DNA from: Aquibacillus halophilus | Lineage (GTDB): Bacteria > Bacillota > Bacilli > Bacillales > Amphibacillaceae | Assembly: GCF_009649745.1 (NCBI RefSeq) | Contig: NZ_WJNG01000007.1 | Span: forward strand, 310,001-374,000 | Length of the DNA stretch: 64,000 nucleotides | Direction of reading: 5' to 3' | Shown here: piece after piece, positions 55,363-64,000 of the stretch | Layout: each line of letters begins with the position of its first letter | How positions within the stretch are numbered: the stretch's first letter is position 1 | Position numbers and translations under genes: made by a program | The notes under the pieces: generated by a model | Databases searched by the model: none | What the model saw: only the letters and a program-made list of their open reading frames with translations | What the model was told of the DNA's origin: nothing

Positions 55363-55819
55363 ATTAGCGAGGAAACTAAATGATCGTCCAAAGCAAATAG
55401 TACAATTAAAAAACGCCCTTCAAATTTTGGAAGCTGAAATACTATATGGTCAATCACCAATTATTGAGGCATGCGAAAACTTATCAAGACAGTTACCAAA
55501 ACCAATTTCATGGCTCTTTAAAGGAATAAGTGAAGACTTACGAAAACACCCAGGCAATCTATATGATATATGGCATAAGAATCTTGATGGTTTTTGGCCG
55601 CTTGTTTCGTTAGGGGTGAATGAAAAAGAAATCCTACGTCAATTTGGAAGAACGCTTGGCCAACATGACTTCACCCAACAACAAAAACATATTCATTTAG
55701 CTTTGACGCATTTAGATAGAGAACTACAAGAAGCTCAAGATTATCAGTATCGATATAGCAAAATGGTTAAAACTCTAGGTTTTTTAACCGGACTATTGGT
55801 GGTATTGCTCTTGATCTAA
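55307..55819 (+). CDS. spoIIIAB: Stage III sporulation protein AB
   Basis: A 170-residue protein with one membrane helix at each end and a GspF-like helical cytoplasmic part between. It belongs to the SpoIIIA-SpoIIQ channel that feeds the forespore. ATG 55307 follows GAGGTG. Confidence 0.9.
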   Translation: MKWIGALLLLSATTWVGFELARKLNDRPKQIVQLKNALQILEAEILYGQSPIIEACENLSRQLPKPISWLFKGISEDLRKHPGNLYDIWHKNLDGFWPLVSLGVNEKEILRQFGRTLGQHDFTQQQKHIHLALTHLDRELQEAQDYQYRYSKMVKTLGFLTGLLVVLLLI

Positions 55820-55837
55820 AGAAAGGAGTAAGGCGAA

Positions 55838-56044
55838 ATGCTAGGTGATGCATCTGTATTATTTCAAATTGCCGGAATTGGCATTATTGTAGCGATGATT
55901 CATACAATTTTGAAGCAAATGGGGAAAGAGGAATATGCTCAGTTTGCGAGTTTAGTCGGATTCATTATAGTCTTGATTTTTGTAATAAATGGTATTTCGG
56001 ACTTATTTCAAGAGATAAAATCTGTATTTTTATTCCAGGGGTAA
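55838..56044 (+). CDS. spoIIIAC: Stage III sporulation protein AC
   Basis: A 68-residue protein with two membrane helices, matching SpoIIIAC throughout. Start behind AAAGGAG. Confidence 0.92.
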   Translation: MLGDASVLFQIAGIGIIVAMIHTILKQMGKEEYAQFASLVGFIIVLIFVINGISDLFQEIKSVFLFQG

Positions 56045-56048
56045 TCTA

Positions 56049-56438
56049 ATGGAAATTATTCAAATTGTTAGCTTAGGAATTGTGACAAGTTTGTTAGTTC
56101 TAGTCGTTAAAGAACAAAGACCCTCTTTTGCCTTCTTTCTAATTTTATTAGCCGGGATTTTTATATTTCTCACTGTTATCAAACATGTTTCAGAAATTCT
56201 TAATTTAATCCAGTATTTAGGAGCAAGAGCAAATATAAATGGAATGTACATCGAAACGATTTTACAAATAATAGGGATAGCTTATCTAGCAGAATTCGGT
56301 GCTCATATCACAAGAGATGCTGGTCTAGCATCAGTAGCAGCTAAAATAGAGCTTGCGGGAAAGGTTCTTATTTTAGTTTTAGCAGTTCCAATTCTAACTG
56401 CAGTAATTGAAACAATTATAGGATTTATACCTGCCTAG
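56049..56438 (+). CDS. spoIIIAD: Stage III sporulation protein AD
   Basis: A 129-residue membrane protein with four hydrophobic segments and the GAHITRDAGLASVAAKIELAG segment typical of SpoIIIAD, paralogous to SpoIIIAC. It starts four bases after spoIIIAC. Confidence 0.92.
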   Translation: MEIIQIVSLGIVTSLLVLVVKEQRPSFAFFLILLAGIFIFLTVIKHVSEILNLIQYLGARANINGMYIETILQIIGIAYLAEFGAHITRDAGLASVAAKIELAGKVLILVLAVPILTAVIETIIGFIPA

Positions 56439-56464
56439 TCTTGGAAGGGAGCAGGATTTAGTGA

Positions 56465-57646
56465 ATGAATCGAATAATAAAACTAGTTGTTATGATTATA
56501 GTAGTTCTTCTTATCAACAGTATTTATCCTCTTCAAACTTATGCGGTTCCTAACGAAGGTAGTGGGATACAATCTCAGGTTATGGAATCAATATCGTTCG
56601 ATGAGGTAAAAGGGTACTGGAATGAAGTCGTTAATGAATATGGTGGATATTTGCCTGGTATCCAAAAGACAAGCTTTCTAGAATTTATCCAAAACCAAGA
56701 TTCTTTATCTTTAAAGGATTGGATAATAGGTGTTACTGAATTTTTCTTTCATGAGTTAGTGATGAATGGGAAATTACTAGGAACTTTAATTATGCTGACC
56801 TTGTTTTGCATGATTTTACAAAGTCTCCAAACAGCATTTGAGAGTAAAACAGTTAGTAAAGTAGCATATTCAATTATTTATTTAGTTCTCATTGTATTGG
56901 CATTAAACAGTTTTAAATTAGCCGCTTCCTATGTCAATGATACGATCAATGTAATGAGTGATTTTATGATTGCCCTCTTACCTTTAATGTTAGGATTAAT
57001 GGCCTCATTTGGAAATATTGCGGCTGTTTCTTTCTTTCACCCGGTGATTATCTTTTTAATTCATACTAGTGTCTTATTGGTTTCAAACATTGTAATACCT
57101 TTATTTTTTTTGTCAGCTTTATTAAATATAGTTAGCACGTTGAGTGATGAATACAAAGTGACACAACTAGCTGACTTATTAAAAAATATTGGATTGGCTT
57201 TGCTTGGAGCATTTTTAACAATTTTTTTAGGTGTCATTTCTGTTCAGGGTGCAGTTAGTGCCGTTCAAGATGGTGTAGCGATGAAAACGGCAAAGTTTGT
57301 GACCGGTAACTTTATACCGGTGGTCGGAAGGATGTTCACAGATGCTACTGATACCATTCTAACGGCATCTTTATTGCTTAAAAATGCAGTGGGACTAGTA
57401 GGAGTAGTCATTCTAATAGGTCTAGTATTATTTCCGGCGATAAAGATATTTGTTATTTCATTAATTTACAAAATTACTTCAGCCTTACTTCAACCAATTG
57501 GAGATGGCCCTGTAATAACTTGTATGAATACTATAAGCAAACATATTCTATATATTTTTGCATCGTTACTGGTGGTATCCTTTATGTTCTTTTTCGCAAT
57601 TGTCATTTTAGTTGCCTCCAGTAATCTAACCCTCATGTTGCGATAA
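56465..57646 (+). CDS. spoIIIAE: Stage III sporulation protein AE
   Basis: A 393-residue multi-pass membrane protein with an N-terminal signal-like segment (cleavage plausible after QTYA) and about seven further helices. It is thought to be the transmembrane core of the SpoIIIA channel. The KTAKFVTGNFIPVVGRMFTD region is highly characteristic. Confidence 0.93.
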   Translation: MNRIIKLVVMIIVVLLINSIYPLQTYAVPNEGSGIQSQVMESISFDEVKGYWNEVVNEYGGYLPGIQKTSFLEFIQNQDSLSLKDWIIGVTEFFFHELVMNGKLLGTLIMLTLFCMILQSLQTAFESKTVSKVAYSIIYLVLIVLALNSFKLAASYVNDTINVMSDFMIALLPLMLGLMASFGNIAAVSFFHPVIIFLIHTSVLLVSNIVIPLFFLSALLNIVSTLSDEYKVTQLADLLKNIGLALLGAFLTIFLGVISVQGAVSAVQDGVAMKTAKFVTGNFIPVVGRMFTDATDTILTASLLLKNAVGLVGVVILIGLVLFPAIKIFVISLIYKITSALLQPIGDGPVITCMNTISKHILYIFASLLVVSFMFFFAIVILVASSNLTLMLR

Positions 57647-57660
57647 AGGGAGGATATTGA

Positions 57661-58278
57661 ATGGACTTTATTATTGATTGGATAACTCAAATCATATTAT
57701 TTCTACTATTAGCAATGGTCATTGAATTGATTCTACCCAACTCAGATATGAAGAAATATATAAATATGGTTGTTGGTCTGTTGCTTATCCTGATATTCCT
57801 CCAACCGCTATTTCAGCTTTTTAAAGTTGATGTAGAGGATATTATCACTAGTGCTGTACCGGCATTAGATACGACAAGAGAGGAAGAAATGATGAAAAAT
57901 TCTATCGAATTAAAGAAAAGTGAAATACAAGCCTCACAAGATGCATATGTTTTAGAAGAGATGGCTGTCCAAATGATAAATCAAGTGAAAGAGGGGTTGA
58001 GTAAAGAATATGATGTAGCAATTATAGACATTACTTTTCAATTTGAAGGAGTAAAGCAACCAGAAATGGAAAATTTGGAAAAAATAAATGTGATGTTGGG
58101 TCAAAGCAAATCTAATCAGGCAGATGATGGTGCTGTCGAGGATATCGTTATTGATCTAGATAAAAATGAAGAGACTGAACAACTCACACCTGATACTGAA
58201 AAAATAAAGATGTACTTATCTGAACAATGGCAGCTTGATAATCAATTAATAACAATTCTATGGGAGGGAGGGGTATAG
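57661..58278 (+). CDS. spoIIIAF: Stage III sporulation protein AF
   Basis: A 205-residue protein with two N-terminal helices and a soluble domain with a ring-building-motif-like fold (about 95-205). The Asp- and Glu-rich region near 150-175 is variable in the family. Its TAG stop overlaps the spoIIIAG GTG. Confidence 0.9.
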   Translation: MDFIIDWITQIILFLLLAMVIELILPNSDMKKYINMVVGLLLILIFLQPLFQLFKVDVEDIITSAVPALDTTREEEMMKNSIELKKSEIQASQDAYVLEEMAVQMINQVKEGLSKEYDVAIIDITFQFEGVKQPEMENLEKINVMLGQSKSNQADDGAVEDIVIDLDKNEETEQLTPDTEKIKMYLSEQWQLDNQLITILWEGGV

Positions 58279-58934
58279 TGGAAAATCCATTTCAAAAACT
58301 AATTTCTCATTTTAAATTAAAGACTGATGATGGGAAAAAACCGACAAAGCTAGGTTATATAATTATTATTGCTTTAGTTGGTTTACTTATTCTTATCATT
58401 AGTAATGCGTTTCAGCCAGAGGAAGAAGGTTCCAGTTTCTCTCTGTCTAGTGACCAAGGTGAGGATGCTCAAAAGGAACAAGAAACATTTTTAAACAAGG
58501 AAGATGATAGCAGGAGTAGCCTAGTAGAAGAGATAGAAAAAGGCTATGAAAGTGAGTTAATAAGTCTTTTAGAAATGATTCAAGGAGTTTCTGACGTTGA
58601 AGTCATGGTTAATCTTGACGCCACTAATGAACAAGTTTATGAAAAGAATTTAGTAATAGGGACACAAAGAACAGAGGAAGTCGATCAAAACGGCGGAGAG
58701 AGAATCTCAGAAGATGATACTAAAGAACAACAAGTTGTGATTGTGAGGCAAGGTGATAAAGAAGTTCCACTAGTAGTCCATACAAAGAAGCCTGAGGTTA
58801 GAGGTGTATTAATAGTAGCTAAAGGCGTTGATCATATTGAGTTAAAACAGTGGGTAGTTGAAGCTGTATCGAGGGTGCTGAATGTCCCATCCCATAGAAT
58901 AGCTGTGATGCCTAAAAACAAAGGGGAGGAATAA
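58278..58934 (+). CDS. spoIIIAG: Stage III sporulation protein AG
   Basis: A 218-residue protein with one helix (about 26-45) and a ring-building-motif domain (EVMVNLDATNEQVYEK ... VVEAVSRVLNVPSHRIAVM) that forms a large ring in the intermembrane space. I use GTG at 58278 behind GGGAGGGG, overlapping the spoIIIAF stop by one base. Confidence 0.92.
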   Translation: MENPFQKLISHFKLKTDDGKKPTKLGYIIIIALVGLLILIISNAFQPEEEGSSFSLSSDQGEDAQKEQETFLNKEDDSRSSLVEEIEKGYESELISLLEMIQGVSDVEVMVNLDATNEQVYEKNLVIGTQRTEEVDQNGGERISEDDTKEQQVVIVRQGDKEVPLVVHTKKPEVRGVLIVAKGVDHIELKQWVVEAVSRVLNVPSHRIAVMPKNKGEE

Positions 58935-58936
58935 TA

Positions 58937-59533
58937 ATGTTAAAAAAGCAAACGGTGTGGTTGTTAACCATGTTAAGTTTAATGATTGTACTAAGTGTCT
59001 ATTACATGAGTTCGCCAAATGGAGGGGAACTTGCTTATATTAATCAAGATGGTGGAGAAAGCGATCAAGCAGCAACTACTGAATTAGCAGAAGCTGGAGA
59101 AGGTACTGATGAAGCGATAGATACCGAAGAATCAATTGACCTTGACAGTGAAGAGGGAACGATTACTTCGTCAATATCTACAGATGAGTTATTTACAGCA
59201 ATAAGAATGCAAATTGAGGATGATAGAAGTAGAAGAATAGATCAACTGGATGATATTGTAGCCTCTAGTACAGCTTCTACAGAAGATATTAACGCAGCTT
59301 ATGAAGAAATGAAAAAATTAGATAGTCTATCAACAAAAGAGATGATATTAGAAAAAACAATCAGGGCAGATAAAGAATATCAGGATGTTCTTGTTCGTAC
59401 CGAAGATAATGAAGTAGTTGTTACAGTAAAAGCTAACGAGATGTCAGATGCTGAAGCCAATGACATAATGCAAATGGCTAAAGATGAATTTGGCGAAGTA
59501 TATGTAGAGGTCAAATTTCAACCAGTAAGTTAA
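58937..59533 (+). CDS. spoIIIAH: Stage III sporulation protein AH
   Basis: A 198-residue protein with an N-terminal membrane helix (about 7-25), an acidic linker and a YscJ/FliF-like domain (about 90-195) that binds SpoIIQ from the forespore. Last gene of the operon. Confidence 0.93.
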   Translation: MLKKQTVWLLTMLSLMIVLSVYYMSSPNGGELAYINQDGGESDQAATTELAEAGEGTDEAIDTEESIDLDSEEGTITSSISTDELFTAIRMQIEDDRSRRIDQLDDIVASSTASTEDINAAYEEMKKLDSLSTKEMILEKTIRADKEYQDVLVRTEDNEVVVTVKANEMSDAEANDIMQMAKDEFGEVYVEVKFQPVS

Positions 59534-59553
59534 TTATCTTATAGATTATTACT

Positions 59554-59596
59554 ATAAACTGACGCTATGGATTATAACCATAGCGTCAGTTTATTA
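59554..59596 (+). terminator. terminator of the spoIIIA operon
   Basis: A perfect 17-bp stem (59554-59570 with 59578-59594) with a 7-base loop. Confidence 0.85.
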
Positions 59597-59762
59597 AATA
59601 ATCAATATACCAATAGTTTATGTTCATTTAAACAATCAAAAAAGTGTGCTCTGTTACTTATAGGTTTTTAATTAAAAAGCAAAGTTATAACTATGAGAGA
59701 TGAATTTTTGGTTATCATTTTACTTTATTTTTTTAGTTTTTAATATATGTGTTATTATAAAG

Positions 59763-59794
59763 AAAGGGTAGCGGGTACAATCCTGTTATCCTTT
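59763..59794 (+). promoter_or_regulatory. hairpin in the accB leader
   Basis: AAAGGGTAGCGGG (59763-59775) pairs along all 13 positions (G-T pairs allowed) with CCTGTTATCCTTT (59782-59794) around a 6-base loop. A possible -10 TATTAT lies at 59753-59758, so the hairpin would be at the very 5' end of a leader of about 185 bases. Confidence 0.5.
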
Positions 59795-59901
59795 AAATTT
59801 TGGAATAATAGTGAACAAACCGAATAGCTGATGGACTTTTCATTATTTTAAATGAACAGTTGCAGTTTCCTCAACCTTTTCGTAAAATGTTAAGAGGAGT
59901 T

Positions 59902-59920
59902 ATTAGTACCTGTTATTAAA
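59902..59920 (+). promoter_or_regulatory. FapR-like operator before accB
   Basis: ATTAGTACCTGTTATTAAA resembles the FapR operator (TTAGTACC with an imperfect inverted second half). It lies 26 bases before the accB ATG. FapR represses fatty acid synthesis genes and is relieved by malonyl-CoA, the product of this enzyme. Confidence 0.5.
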
Positions 59921-59946
59921 CGTTCAAACAAAAAGGGGTGCCTAAG

Positions 59947-60426
59947 ATGTTAAATATGCAAGAAATTCAGAATCTAATAAAGCTAATTGATGAATCATCA
60001 ATTGACGAGTTTACTTATGAATCAAATGGAACAAAGGTTTCATTAAGAAAGCAAAAAGGAGAATTGGTTACAGCACAACCATCCTTTTCTCCAGTACCAC
60101 AAACAAATAAAGTCTCAGAACAAACTGCAATTAATGCAGAGCCAAAGGAAGTACCTGAAGACGATGGTGAGCAAACAACTGATTTTGATTATGAAATTGT
60201 ATCACCAATGGTGGGTACTTTTTATGCAGCACCAACACCTGACAAGGATGATTATGTTCAAATTGGTGATACAGTAAAATCAGATACAGTAGTGTGTATA
60301 GTTGAAGCAATGAAACTATTCAATGAAATTGAATCCGAAGTATCAGGAGAAGTTGTAGAAATTTTGGCTGAAAATGGGGAGTTAGTTGAATACGGACAAC
60401 CATTGTTCAGAGTAAAAGCAAAGTAA
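59947..60426 (+). CDS. accB: Acetyl-CoA carboxylase biotin carboxyl carrier protein
   Basis: A 159-residue carrier. N-terminal helical region, Pro/Glu-rich linker (about 45-80), and biotinyl domain with the biotinylated lysine in VEAMKLFNE (K123). It shuttles CO2 from AccC to AccDA to make malonyl-CoA. ATG 59947 is 8 bases after AAAAGGGG; the in-frame GTG at 59938 is part of that site. Confidence 0.95.
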   Translation: MLNMQEIQNLIKLIDESSIDEFTYESNGTKVSLRKQKGELVTAQPSFSPVPQTNKVSEQTAINAEPKEVPEDDGEQTTDFDYEIVSPMVGTFYAAPTPDKDDYVQIGDTVKSDTVVCIVEAMKLFNEIESEVSGEVVEILAENGELVEYGQPLFRVKAK

Positions 60427-60438
60427 GGGGATGACAGT

Positions 60439-61794
60439 GTGATTAAAAAGCTCTTAATAGCTAACAGGGGCGAGATAGCTGTCCGAATTATACGAGCATG
60501 TAAAGAGATGGGAATAGAGACTGTAGCTGTTTATTCTCAAGCTGATAGTGATTCTCTCCATGTACAACTCGCGGATGAAGCTTATTGTATTGGCCCTATA
60601 CATAGCAAGGATAGCTACTTAAATTTTACTAATATTATGAGTGTAGCTACGCTAACTGAAGTGGATGCTATTCACCCAGGTTATGGATTTTTAGCTGAAA
60701 ATGCTGACTTTGCTGAAATTTGTAAAGCTTGTAATATTACTTTTGTTGGCCCTAGTCCATATGCTATTCAAAAAATGGGTGCAAAGGATGTAGCAAGGGA
60801 AACTATGCATCAAGCTGGAGTACCAATTGTACCTGGTTCGGATGGTATTATTAAAAATGAAGAAGAAGGCGCAAAGATAGCAGAACAAATTGGCTATCCA
60901 GTGATTATTAAGGCTACTGCTGGTGGTGGTGGTAAAGGTATAAGAGTTGCAAGGAACAAAGAAGAACTTATCAAAGGTATTGGTGTGACACAAAACGAAG
61001 CACAAACTGCTTTCGGTAATCCTGGTGTCTATTTAGAAAAGTTTATTGAAGATTTTCGACATGTTGAAATTCAAGTTTTAGCGGACAACCATGGAAATGT
61101 TGTACATCTCGGAGAAAGAGATTGTACGATTCAAAGGCGTCTACAAAAATTGATTGAGGAAACACCGTCACCTGCTGTTACGCCTGATATCAGAAAACGA
61201 ATGGGCGATGCCGCTGTCAAAGCAGCACAGGCGGTGGACTATTCGGGAGCAGGGACCATTGAATTTATTTTTGATAAAAAAGAAGAGACTTTCTACTTTA
61301 TGGAAATGAATACAAGAATTCAGGTGGAACATCCAGTTACTGAAATGGTAACAGGAATCGATTTAATCAAAGAACAAATTAAAGTTGCTAATAATGAAAA
61401 ACTTTCTTTCACCCAGGATGAAGTTACGTTTACTGGTTGGGCTATTGAGTGTAGAATAAACGCCGAGAATCCATTTAAACAGTTTATGCCTTCTGCTGGT
61501 CAAATTAAGATGTATCTCCCCCCGGGCGGTTTTGGTGTGAGAGTTGATTCTGCAGCGTATCCAGGGTATAAAATCCCTCCATATTACGATTCAATGATCG
61601 CTAAATTAATAACCTATGGTAAGACTAGACAGGAAGCGATTGATCGAATGAAACGATCACTTGATGAATTTGTTATTGAAGGCATTTTTACAACAATTCC
61701 ATTTCACAGTAGGGTGATGGAGCATCCTGTCTTTGTTGAAGGGGACTTTAACACGAAATTTCTTGAAAAATATACTATAATGGATAGTGAATAG
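60439..61794 (+). CDS. accC: Acetyl-CoA carboxylase biotin carboxylase subunit
   Basis: A 451-residue ATP-grasp enzyme that carboxylates the biotin of AccB with bicarbonate and [42 protein letters not shown] (the glycine-rich loop), [16 protein letters not shown] and [14 protein letters not shown] are all present. The GTG start follows AAGGGG, 12 bases after accB. Confidence 0.96.
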   Translation: MIKKLLIANRGEIAVRIIRACKEMGIETVAVYSQADSDSLHVQLADEAYCIGPIHSKDSYLNFTNIMSVATLTEVDAIHPGYGFLAENADFAEICKACNITFVGPSPYAIQKMGAKDVARETMHQAGVPIVPGSDGIIKNEEEGAKIAEQIGYPVIIKATAGGGGKGIRVARNKEELIKGIGVTQNEAQTAFGNPGVYLEKFIEDFRHVEIQVLADNHGNVVHLGERDCTIQRRLQKLIEETPSPAVTPDIRKRMGDAAVKAAQAVDYSGAGTIEFIFDKKEETFYFMEMNTRIQVEHPVTEMVTGIDLIKEQIKVANNEKLSFTQDEVTFTGWAIECRINAENPFKQFMPSAGQIKMYLPPGGFGVRVDSAAYPGYKIPPYYDSMIAKLITYGKTRQEAIDRMKRSLDEFVIEGIFTTIPFHSRVMEHPVFVEGDFNTKFLEKYTIMDSE

Positions 61795-61818
61795 TATTAC
61801 TTAAAAGGAGTGAACAAA

Positions 61819-62217
61819 ATGAGTGAAAACTCTTTGTTAAAGGTTAGTGAAGATTCTAATTTGGGTAAAGTTGAAATAGCTCCTGAAGTCATTGAGGTTA
61901 TAGCAGGAATTGCTACAACAGAAATTGCTGGTGTATCCGCTATGCGAGGCAATTTTGCTAGTGGTGTAGTGGAACGTTTCGGTAAAAAGGCACATGGTAA
62001 AGGAATAAAAGTTGAGTTAACAGAAACAGGAGTCATAATTGATGTATATGTAGTTTTAGACTATGGCATAGCTATTCCAGAAGTTGCTCAGAAAATTCAA
62101 ACTAATATTAGGCAAGCATTGATGAATATGACAGCACTAGAAATAGAAGAAATAAACATTCATGTTGTTGGTGTTCAAATGGAACAAAAAGTTGAACTAG
62201 GTGAGAGCCAGGAATAA
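61819..62217 (+). CDS. yqhY: Asp23/Gls24 family protein YqhY
   Basis: A 132-residue Asp23-family protein with the typical IAPEVIEVIAGIATTEIAGVSAMRG region. In B. subtilis yqhY is cotranscribed with accBC and its loss destabilises fatty acid synthesis by over-activating acetyl-CoA carboxylase; the same order here suggests the same role. ATG 61819 follows AAAAGGAG; the GTG at 61810 is inside that site. Confidence 0.9.
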   Translation: MSENSLLKVSEDSNLGKVEIAPEVIEVIAGIATTEIAGVSAMRGNFASGVVERFGKKAHGKGIKVELTETGVIIDVYVVLDYGIAIPEVAQKIQTNIRQALMNMTALEIEEINIHVVGVQMEQKVELGESQE

Positions 62218-62221
62218 TATT

Positions 62222-62264
62222 AAAAGGCCCAAAGAGGAGAATATTCTCTTATGAGGCCTTTTTT
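62222..62264 (+). terminator. terminator of accB-accC-yqhY
   Basis: AAAAGGCC (62222-62229) pairs with GGCCTTTT (62255-62262) around an inner palindromic hairpin, followed by T residues. Confidence 0.8.
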
Positions 62265-62535
62265 GTACTTCAAGGACTTTTCTTAAAGACGAAAAATTAT
62301 TTTGTTAGTATCCTTAAGACCTATCGTTGCATCTCTATAGATCAGAAGAAACTAAACAAAGTTAACAATTCCCTATACAAATCGACTTAAAATAGAGTAG
62401 AGTTTATTAACGAGAAGATCTATTAATTTTATCATCTTTTGGGTATATGTTAAATAAGAGAGTGTATGTATATGGCGTTGCATTCTGGAAAATGTTATCA
62501 TTTGTAAAGATAAGTTATGAAGGAGAATGTAAAGA
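62265..62535. other. intergenic region upstream of nusB
   Basis: About 270 AT-rich bases with no ORF and no clear conserved structure. It must hold the nusB-folD promoter, but no candidate has both boxes at a normal spacing. Confidence 0.4.
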
Positions 62536-62925
62536 ATGAAACGAAGAATCGCTAGAGAAAAGGCTTTCCAAATCCTTTTTCAAATGGATATAAACAATAT
62601 AGAGCCCAAAGATGCAATTGAGCACGTTCTTGAAGAACATGGTGAGAATGAAATGGACTCCTTTTTGACTCAAATGGTTTATGGAGTTACAGAACACAGA
62701 ATTAAAATTGATGAGAAGATTTCTGATCACTTAGAAAAGTGGACAATCTCTCGTCTTGCTTCAGTTGAAAAGACATTGCTAAGAATTGCAGCATATGAGA
62801 TGTTTTATGGAGGAGATACCCCACAAGGTGTTGCTATTAACGAAGCAGTTGAACTAGCTAACAAGTACGGCGATGAAAAATCCGGAAAATTTATAAATGG
62901 TGTCCTTTCAAAGATGATTAAGTAA
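62536..62925 (+). CDS. nusB: Transcription antitermination factor NusB
   Basis: A 129-residue helical protein that binds boxA of rRNA leaders with NusE. RRIAREKAFQILFQMD at the N terminus and SVEKTLLRIAAYEM, GVAINEAVELANKYG and FINGVLSKM at the C terminus are diagnostic. The start follows GAAGGAGAA. It leads nusB-folD-xseA, as in B. subtilis. Confidence 0.95.
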   Translation: MKRRIAREKAFQILFQMDINNIEPKDAIEHVLEEHGENEMDSFLTQMVYGVTEHRIKIDEKISDHLEKWTISRLASVEKTLLRIAAYEMFYGGDTPQGVAINEAVELANKYGDEKSGKFINGVLSKMIK

Positions 62926-62937
62926 GGGGGAAAATAA

Positions 62938-63792
62938 ATGACTGCAGAAGTAATTTATGGAAGTGAATTAGCAGAAAAATTAAGAAAAGAGATGCAAGGG
63001 GAGGTAAGTTCACTTAGGGAAAAAGGTGTTATCCCTAAGTTAACTGTTGTAATTATTGGGGAAGATCCTGCTTCAAAATCGTATGTGCGCGGTAAACAAA
63101 AAGCATCTAAAGAAGTAGGGGTAGATTCAAATTTAATCGAGCTTCCAACAACAACTACCCAACAAGAATTGTTAGACCTAATCGAAGAATTAAATGATGA
63201 TAGCACGATTCATGGGATTCTTGTACAATTGCCATTACCAGACCATATCAATGAACAACAAATTATCGAGGCAATATCCCCTTTGAAAGATGTGGATGGA
63301 TTTCATCCAATAAATATTGGTAGAATGGTTGCTGGTAAGGATACTTTTTATCCATGTACTCCATTTGGTATTATCACTATGTTAAAATCAAAAAATATCC
63401 AAATGGAAGGAAAAAAAGCAGTAGTTATTGGTCGAAGTAATATTGTTGGTAAACCAGTAGGACTATTATTGTTAAATGAAAATGCAACAGTTACTTATTG
63501 CCACTCTAAAACAAGGAATATGAAAGAATATACGAAAGAGGCAGACATTTTAATAGTAGCTGTAGGGAAAGAGCATTTTCTATCAGGTGATGACATCAAA
63601 GCAGGGGCTGTTGTCATTGATGTAGGGGTTAATCGGATGGCTAATGGCAAACTAACTGGTGATGTTGAGTTCGAATCTGCAAAAGATAAGGCCTCGTATA
63701 TTACCCCAGTTCCAAAAGGGGTTGGACCAATGACAATAACGATGCTATTACATAATACAATTAAATCTGCTCGGCAGTTTCATAATCTTTAA
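62938..63792 (+). CDS. folD: Bifunctional methylenetetrahydrofolate dehydrogenase/cyclohydrolase
   Basis: A 284-residue FolD that interconverts 5,10-methylene-THF and 10-formyl-THF. The catalytic Lys and Tyr are in [15 protein letters not shown]. Further motifs are [34 protein letters not shown] and [15 protein letters not shown]. Twelve bases separate it from nusB. With GcvT and YqgN it supplies one-carbon units. Confidence 0.96.
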   Translation: MTAEVIYGSELAEKLRKEMQGEVSSLREKGVIPKLTVVIIGEDPASKSYVRGKQKASKEVGVDSNLIELPTTTTQQELLDLIEELNDDSTIHGILVQLPLPDHINEQQIIEAISPLKDVDGFHPINIGRMVAGKDTFYPCTPFGIITMLKSKNIQMEGKKAVVIGRSNIVGKPVGLLLLNENATVTYCHSKTRNMKEYTKEADILIVAVGKEHFLSGDDIKAGAVVIDVGVNRMANGKLTGDVEFESAKDKASYITPVPKGVGPMTITMLLHNTIKSARQFHNL

Positions 63793-63818
63793 TAAAAAAG
63801 TCGACGAAGGTGTCCATA

Positions 63819-64000
63819 ATGAATGAAAAATATTTAACTGTAAGTGCGCTAACAAAATATATAAAAAGAAAATTTGAGTTAGATAACCATTTAAAGGAAG
63901 TTTGGTTAAAAGGTGAAATATCTAACTTTAAACACCATAGTCGGGGGCATATGTACCTAACCATCAAGGATGATCACTCAAGAGTACAAGCAGTAATGTT
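63819..64000 (+). CDS. xseA: Exodeoxyribonuclease VII large subunit (5' part only)
   Basis: The first 60 codons are visible: the OB-fold N terminus ([15 protein letters not shown], then [19 protein letters not shown] and LTIKDD) is diagnostic of XseA, which with XseB degrades single-stranded DNA. It starts behind GAAGGTG, 26 bases after folD. The gene runs off the right edge. Confidence 0.93.
   Translation, partial: MNEKYLTVSALTKYIKRKFELDNHLKEVWLKGEISNFKHHSRGHMYLTIKDDHSRVQAVM

Overview
The window is a 64 kb piece of chromosome from a low-GC, endospore-forming member of the Bacillaceae. Gene content and order follow the Bacillus subtilis yqfR-yqhY region closely, but with several losses and insertions. 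A halotolerant genus such as Virgibacillus or Oceanobacillus is my guess; it is inferred from divergence and the acidic character of several exported proteins, not proven. There is no prophage, integrase, transposase, CRISPR array or defence island. Most of the window is ordinary core genome, and I see no clear new multi-gene system.

Layout. 1-7.8 kb: ispH (cut by the left edge), the helicase cshB, endonuclease IV, small yqf genes, a membrane lytic transglycosylase, ispG, a LysM protein and an NfeD-like protein. 7.8-20.5 kb: a Na/phosphate cotransporter behind PhoP-box-like repeats, a six-gene tRNA operon with two tandem promoters, sodA, an MFS transporter, pbpA, and the phosphate operon pstS-pstC-pstA-pstB-phoU behind a second PhoP-box array. 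20.5-30.1 kb: rpmG, a 0.7 kb non-coding stretch with two inverted structured repeats, yqgN, yqgO, the rhomboid protease gluP, an orphan SpoVAF/GerA-type protein, yqgQ-glcK and an LtaS-type enzyme. 30.1-33.5 kb: a small accessory patch (a broken M50 protease gene and two small membrane proteins), then a DUF2759-like gene, yqgX, yqgY and a lone tRNA-Gln.

33.5-41 kb: the complete comG pseudopilus operon on the minus strand, aroK, yqzE, and yqhG-yqhH. 41-45.4 kb: a tandem glycine riboswitch controlling gcvT-gcvPA-gcvPB. 45.4-54.2 kb: yqhL, a B12-dependent ribonucleotide reductase with paired NrdR boxes, mntR, yqhO, yqhP, yqhR, aroQ, yqhT and efp. 54.2-64 kb: the eight-gene spoIIIA operon behind a textbook SigE promoter, then accB-accC-asp23-type gene, nusB, folD and the start of xseA.

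The regulatory logic is readable in places. Phosphate starvation should induce both the cotransporter and pst. Glycine should switch on its own cleavage system. NrdR should repress nrdJ. SigE should switch on spoIIIA in the mother cell. The points most worth a second look are the inverted repeats whose hairpin stems covary, the Pho-box cluster at the cotransporter, NrdR control of a class II reductase, the structured accB leader with a FapR-like operator, the M50 pseudogene, and the absence of tapA-sipW-tasA-sinRI and lipM from their usual places.
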